Shown: positions 61,200 to 64,000 of the stretch, in pieces
Layout of the letters: every line of letters begins with the position of its first letter
How positions within the stretch are numbered: position 1 is the first letter of the stretch
Made by a program: the position numbers and the translations under genes
The notes under the pieces: generated by a model
Seen by the model: the letters and a program-made list of their open reading frames with translations, nothing else
Databases searched by the model: none
Told to the model about the DNA's origin: nothing
Source of the DNA: Phoronis australis
Lineage: Eukaryota; Phoronida; Phoronidae
Direction: 5' to 3'
NCBI GenBank assembly: GCA_002633005.1
Contig: NMRA01000016.1
Coordinates: 1,401,860 to 1,465,859 of the forward strand
DNA length: 64,000 nt

Positions 61200-61289
61200 G
61201 AGGCTATCCTTTTGTTGAATGAAGCCAGAGACATTCCTCAGCTCAACTCTGCCATCAAGCAAGCTGCCATATTGGTTTTGTCGGAAGTG
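61200..61289 (+). CDS. Internal exon of an unidentified alpha-helical protein
   Basis: A 90-nt segment is flanked by a strong acceptor (polypyrimidine plus ACAG, 61190-61199) and a good donor (GTAAGA at 61290). It is open in one frame, entering and leaving in phase 0, for 30 codons. It reads EAILLLNEARDIPQLNSAIK followed by QAAILVLSEV, an amphipathic helix-turn-helix typical of helical-repeat (HEAT or ARM-like) proteins. The same frame is open upstream, but that part is AT-rich. The parent gene is unidentified; the candidate first exon at 38540 could belong to it. Confidence 0.5.
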
Positions 61290-61399
61290 GTAAGATGATC
61301 TGTAGTTGTTTAGGTCAATAGTTGATTGACAGGCCACTTGTCACAGCTAAATACATACACTAAAGTAATCCGAAAAAATACCGTTCATCCATCGTGAGG

Positions 61400-62070
61400 G
61401 CTAAGTCTGTTACCATATAGCCCACAGTTAGGCGCATGTGCCTATATGGGGTTCATTGCGATTTTTGCCAGATTTTTGTACTCAAATATCCCGCATATAA
61501 GTGCATGTGCCTAAGATCCGCAATTGACCTATCGCAAGCTCCGCCCTTTTGCGAAATGCCGACAAACAAGCAATAAGTTTTACCCAGCAACATGTTGTTT
61601 GTCGGGTAAAATAGCGGCTTGGAAACGGAGGTGTGTCAAGAATTCTGCATTCTGATAGGTCAGTTCAGCCGTCAATCAAAATCCTGGCGATAGGTCAATT
61701 AGGCGTAGGCGGTGCTCCGGTTATAGGCGCACCTTGAATGATTTCAAAAAATACAGTAAATGCATTTTATTTCACGCAGTTGCTGACACTCTTGATGAGC
61801 ACAAAAACAGATAAATTCTCAAAATACTCAGTTTTAAAATTCATTACAAGCTTTATTTTCAAGAACGACTTGCATATAAAATAACACTTGATTCATCTCC
61901 TCTCATCTGAGGACTGGATTCATGCTATTTTCCTGTCAGGATGAACAAGCAATACTAGTTCTTCGGCAGTATGTCATTAATAAATAGAATTTATTTTGCT
62001 CCATAATCCACGTGCAAACTGGGAGTGTTTCTTTAAAAAATTGAAGGTGTGCCTATATGCAGAGCACAAT
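61400..62070. mobile_element. Possible foldback element with repeated 'tgcctata' motifs
   Basis: ATTGACCTATCGC (about 61523-61535) and GCGATAGGTCAAT (61687-61699) are exact inverted repeats. Around them TAGGCGCATGTGCCTATAT (61431) is echoed by TTATAGGCGCACCTT (about 61720) and GTGTGCCTATATGCAG (about 62047). The composition is richer in GC than the flanks. Outer boundaries are not clear. Confidence 0.45.
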
Positions 62071-62079
62071 AGTCAATGC

Positions 62080-63631
62080 AAGTTCTACGCAATTATGCAC
62101 ATTCGCCAAATTGCGGGGACAATACCATAACAGCATAAATTAATGGTATAAGTATTCAAGCTTCAAAATTCTAATTACAGAATGGCTTAGCCGCCTTACT
62201 AACTCTGGGGGGATTTTGGGTCATTCTGTCTGAATACTTTTGGCTTGTACTTTACCAGGTGAACCTTAAAGAACTTGAGAGTTGTTAAGCTGGCTCAGTT
62301 TGTTACTTGGTAATGGTAGGAAATTTTGCAATTTAATTTTTTTTAAAAATTTTTTGTTTGACCAAACACTGAAAGTTGACTTAGACATGAACTTTTTATG
62401 TTTTTATGTGAGAATCGAATACATTTTCATAGTTCTGGTCACCTTTAATTTAATATGTTTCATTTTAATGACCAAATACGCACTTTAATTCATTTCAAAA
62501 TTTAACAACACTACATCCTGTAGGTAAATAATTATTTTTCTTAAAAAGTAAAGTTTTTTTCTGGTAAAGCCACAATGAATATGAACTTGTTTGGAAATGT
62601 TTACACTCTGAACATTATTTGAGTGACAGACAAGTGTTGCCTACTGTAATACGTTTCAGAGTGAAAGAAATGAACATTCTTGAATTAGGTTTCCAACTGT
62701 TTTATAACTTCAGAACGGGAGTGTAAAAACGTAAAATGGAGAACAAACTATGTCATAGTGCATATTTTGCCCCCTAGTGGTGCTGTGGATGGTAAGGTAA
62801 TGTGGAAAAAGTCAGGTGCAGTTTTATTGAAAATAATCTGATGACTGACAATAGACATAGCCTGCTTGTACCTAAGCCTCATTGTTTACAGTTCATTGGT
62901 CTTTTTGGGAAATCCTAGCCACCTTTGAACTTCATAATGCAGATGACACTAAAGCAGTATTACCCTGGGCTTATTTTCAGACATTTTTCTGGCATCTTAC
63001 AATGAACGCAGCCTGTTTGCAAATTGTTTTTCAGTGGTACTAGAAAGACAAAATCACGCCCCATTTTCAGATTGTGTCCCTTGGAGCTAGCTTGCTGTCT
63101 ATCAGCGCTTGCTGGCATCAAGCAGTCAGAATGTACTTATGCCATTGGTTGCCGAGTACAGTAAACAAATAATGGTAATTGTGAATTCATTTGGTGTCAT
63201 TGTGTTATCATGACTTACCGTGTGAGATCAACTTCTTAATAACATTTATTAATTATGCTGACAAGTCGATGAGATTCCTTTGTTGTGAAGGCGGGACTCA
63301 GGTAACATTGACGTCAAACGTTGTAGTTAAGCTCTTTTTATGTTGATTCTCTTTCCTGGTTTTGTAAGTCATCTCGTTAATCACCTTACACAGTCAAAAT
63401 GTGACAAAATTATGCCCAGATAAATGTAGCTGTGAAACCAAATGATAAATACCCACTGTAGTGCTAGCTTGATTGTGGTTTTGTAGGATTTCACAATGCT
63501 CATGGTTGGAGAGTGTCCAGGAACCAAAATGTTGGGTAGGGGTAGAGATAGGTTTTCGCCTTCCGTCCCTCAACCCGATATCTCGAGTGTTAAAAAGAAT
63601 CAATTAATAGTGGACTGTGCGTATTGGCGCT
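62080..63631. other. No gene recognised
   Basis: AT-rich sequence with frames under 70 codons and no splice-supported exon. Confidence 0.3.
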
Positions 63632-63745
63632 CTCTAGAGTAATGAGACCGCGAAAGGGGCTTCCGCTTGTTCCGGACTCAGATTTGGTGGACAGAAATTC
63701 AATTACTGCCTAGTGGTTCATTAATCTAAACACAATAAATTCCAA
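63632..63745 (+). repeat. Dispersed repeat, copy 2
   Basis: Partner of 55855-55970, sharing TCTCTAGAGTAATGAGA, CTCAGATTTGGTGGACAGAA and TAGTGGTTCATTAA. Confidence 0.7.
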
Positions 63746-64000
63746 TGTTAATGCGTGCCATAGTTTGGTTGGGTTAACTTCACTAATTTATTTGAACTTT
63801 TTGACATCGGCTGGGATTGAAATTCTCCCGCTTTATCAGTCGCAGCCAATGATTTCGCATGGCGCGGAGTCTTCTTCACAGTAAGAAATGTATGGAACTT
63901 GATGTCATTCATCTTTAGATATTTCAAGAGGCTTTGCCTTTTTGTATAAGCCACTAGTACACCTTACTGCACATCAGTGAAAATTTTCTGTCATTATGTT

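Noticed and set aside
1-64000. CRISPR arrays, operons, prophage or bacterial mobile elements
   Set aside because: No regularly spaced repeats, bacterial gene structure or ribosome-binding-site pattern. The window is clearly from an intron-containing eukaryote.

Overview
This 64 kb window is eukaryotic. It has AT-rich intergenic DNA, small exons with GT/AG introns, many short inverted-repeat transposons, LINE and SINE debris, microsatellites, one 879-base assembly gap and five isolated single Ns. No bacterial-style operons are present. A highly heterozygous marine invertebrate fits best, perhaps a non-vertebrate deuterostome such as a hemichordate or echinoderm. That placement is inferred from the CTHRC1-like genes, the repeat style and allele-like duplications at scaffold joins; I cannot name the species.

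Positions 1-5,100 hold a decayed THAP-domain gene (506-1133, minus) and a MITE (about 2695-3088). Positions 5,148-10,637 hold a complete six-exon gene on the minus strand, here gene A. It encodes a 189-residue secreted protein with a CTHRC1-type C-terminal domain. Positions 10,640-19,460 show no convincing gene: there are trinucleotide repeats, a purine-rich tract, a 190-bp duplication around a single N and a reverse-transcriptase fragment. Positions 19,467-26,477 hold the divergently oriented paralogue, gene B (plus strand, six exons, 190 residues). Its promoter and first exon appear twice on either side of a single N. The two genes share all intron phases and a 208-nt core exon. In both, the collagen stalk of vertebrate CTHRC1 is replaced by a short stretch with perfect a/d heptad spacing, encoded by two tiny exons. 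Gene A also carries two dead copies of one of these mini-exons.

Positions 26,500-38,400 are mostly repeats: a diverged AT-rich family, a TTAA-flanked inverted-repeat element containing the gap, a half foldback element and another N-joined duplication. From about 38,450 to the end the sequence looks like long introns or intergenic DNA of at least one unidentified plus-strand gene. It has a candidate first exon near 38,540 and a well-formed internal exon at 61,200-61,289. Several transposons are interspersed: a TA-flanked MITE at 48.7 kb, a tRNA-derived fragment at 49.6 kb, a MITE at 54.7 kb, a hAT-like element with a MITE nested in it at 58.1-59.0 kb, and a 1.05-kb element with 25-bp terminal repeats carrying a frameshifted gene at 59.1-60.2 kb.

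The most informative observations are the collagen-less, coiled-coil CTHRC1-like pair, the mini-exon array in gene A, and the evidence that tandem duplications at single-N junctions are unmerged alleles, one of which reveals a young 132-bp mobile insertion.
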